Shown piece by piece: positions 53,184 to 53,294 of a DNA stretch of 53,294 nucleotides (its first letter is position 1; the number at the start of each line of letters is the position of its first letter). A program made the translations under genes and the position numbers. The stretch lies in contig DAHXNO010000185.1 in assembly GCA_027365345.1 (NCBI GenBank), forward strand, positions 1 to 53,294. Direction: 5' to 3'. The DNA comes from Granulicella sp. (GTDB taxonomy: Bacteria; Acidobacteriota; Terriglobia; Terriglobales; Acidobacteriaceae). Below the pieces are notes generated by a model. The model was not told where the DNA came from, made no database searches, and saw only the letters and a list, made by a program, of their open reading frames with translations.

Positions 53184-53294
53184 TCAGGCGAGGATGCCGG
53201 CAAACTCGGCCGACCTGGGATAACGCTCTCCCCCGGCCAGCAGCGCTTCAATCTCCGCGACCGTGCGGATTCCGCCGCGGGCTCCGCTGGCCAT
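53184..53294 (-). CDS. C-terminal tail of a gene entering from beyond the window
   Basis: The last 37 codons (including stop) of a minus-strand frame that runs off the right edge. It reads GGIRTVAEIEALLAGGERYP and ends SAEFAGILA. The ATG exactly at the edge may be internal or may be the start. The GGIRT...A phrase is found near the ends of several TIM-barrel enzymes, but this is too short to assign. Confidence 0.45.
   Translation of the reverse strand: MASGARGGIRTVAEIEALLAGGERYPRSAEFAGILA

Overview
The window is high-GC bacterial DNA that most resembles an Acidobacteriota genome of the Terriglobia type (inference). Supporting features are a very large outer-membrane receptor with an N-terminal carboxypeptidase-regulatory-like domain, secreted glycoside hydrolases in small neighbourhoods, decayed RHS material, and Gram-negative envelope proteins (lipoproteins, beta-barrels ending in Phe). 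No tRNA, rRNA, CRISPR array or replication origin was seen.

Region 1 (1-9.3 kb) is mostly housekeeping. It holds a nickel-pincer cofactor cluster on the minus strand (larE, larC, start of larB), a secreted protein with a permuted papain-like Cys/His pattern, gnd, divergently valS, and a small zinc-ribbon protein. Region 2 (9.3-23.7 kb) is a glycan-degradation neighbourhood: a GH78-type alpha-L-rhamnosidase, a GH38-type alpha-mannosidase with a rhamnogalacturonan-lyase-like N-terminus, a lipoprotein of unknown role, an intact IS4-family insertion sequence, then a heparan-alpha-glucosaminide N-acetyltransferase-like membrane protein followed by a GH89 alpha-N-acetylglucosaminidase. Region 3 (23.7-34.7 kb) has an RHS remnant, an RlpA-like lipoprotein, an M48 protease, a HIT protein, msrA, a metallophosphoesterase, a lone peptide-type ABC ATPase, a secreted protein with Phe/Tyr-Gly heptad repeats, and a geranylgeranyl-reductase-family flavoprotein.

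Region 4 (34.9-47.1 kb) is the most interesting part. A minus-strand cluster of seven tightly packed genes plus one more after a 200-base gap encodes an electron-transfer system: a cupredoxin, a GltD-like flavoprotein with ferredoxin domains, a Rieske protein, a cytochrome b6-like subunit, a subunit-IV-like protein, an eight-heme c-type cytochrome, a monoheme lipoprotein cytochrome with an Ig-like domain, and a Cyc2-like outer-membrane cytochrome-porin. Together these could carry electrons between the cell exterior, the periplasm, the quinone pool and a soluble NAD(P)(H)-type flavoprotein; the direction is not visible from sequence. A perfect TGTGA-N6-TCACA palindrome of CRP/FNR type lies upstream of the first gene. 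The block is bracketed by two copies of the same IS5-family end in inverted orientation, with IS630 and ISL3 remnants also present, so it may be a mobile or formerly mobile unit.

Region 5 (47.1-53.3 kb) contains a 1397-residue TonB-dependent receptor-like protein whose stop codon coincides with the end of the IS5 element, the GTPase Obg, a 35-residue single-span membrane protein, and the tail of a gene leaving the window.
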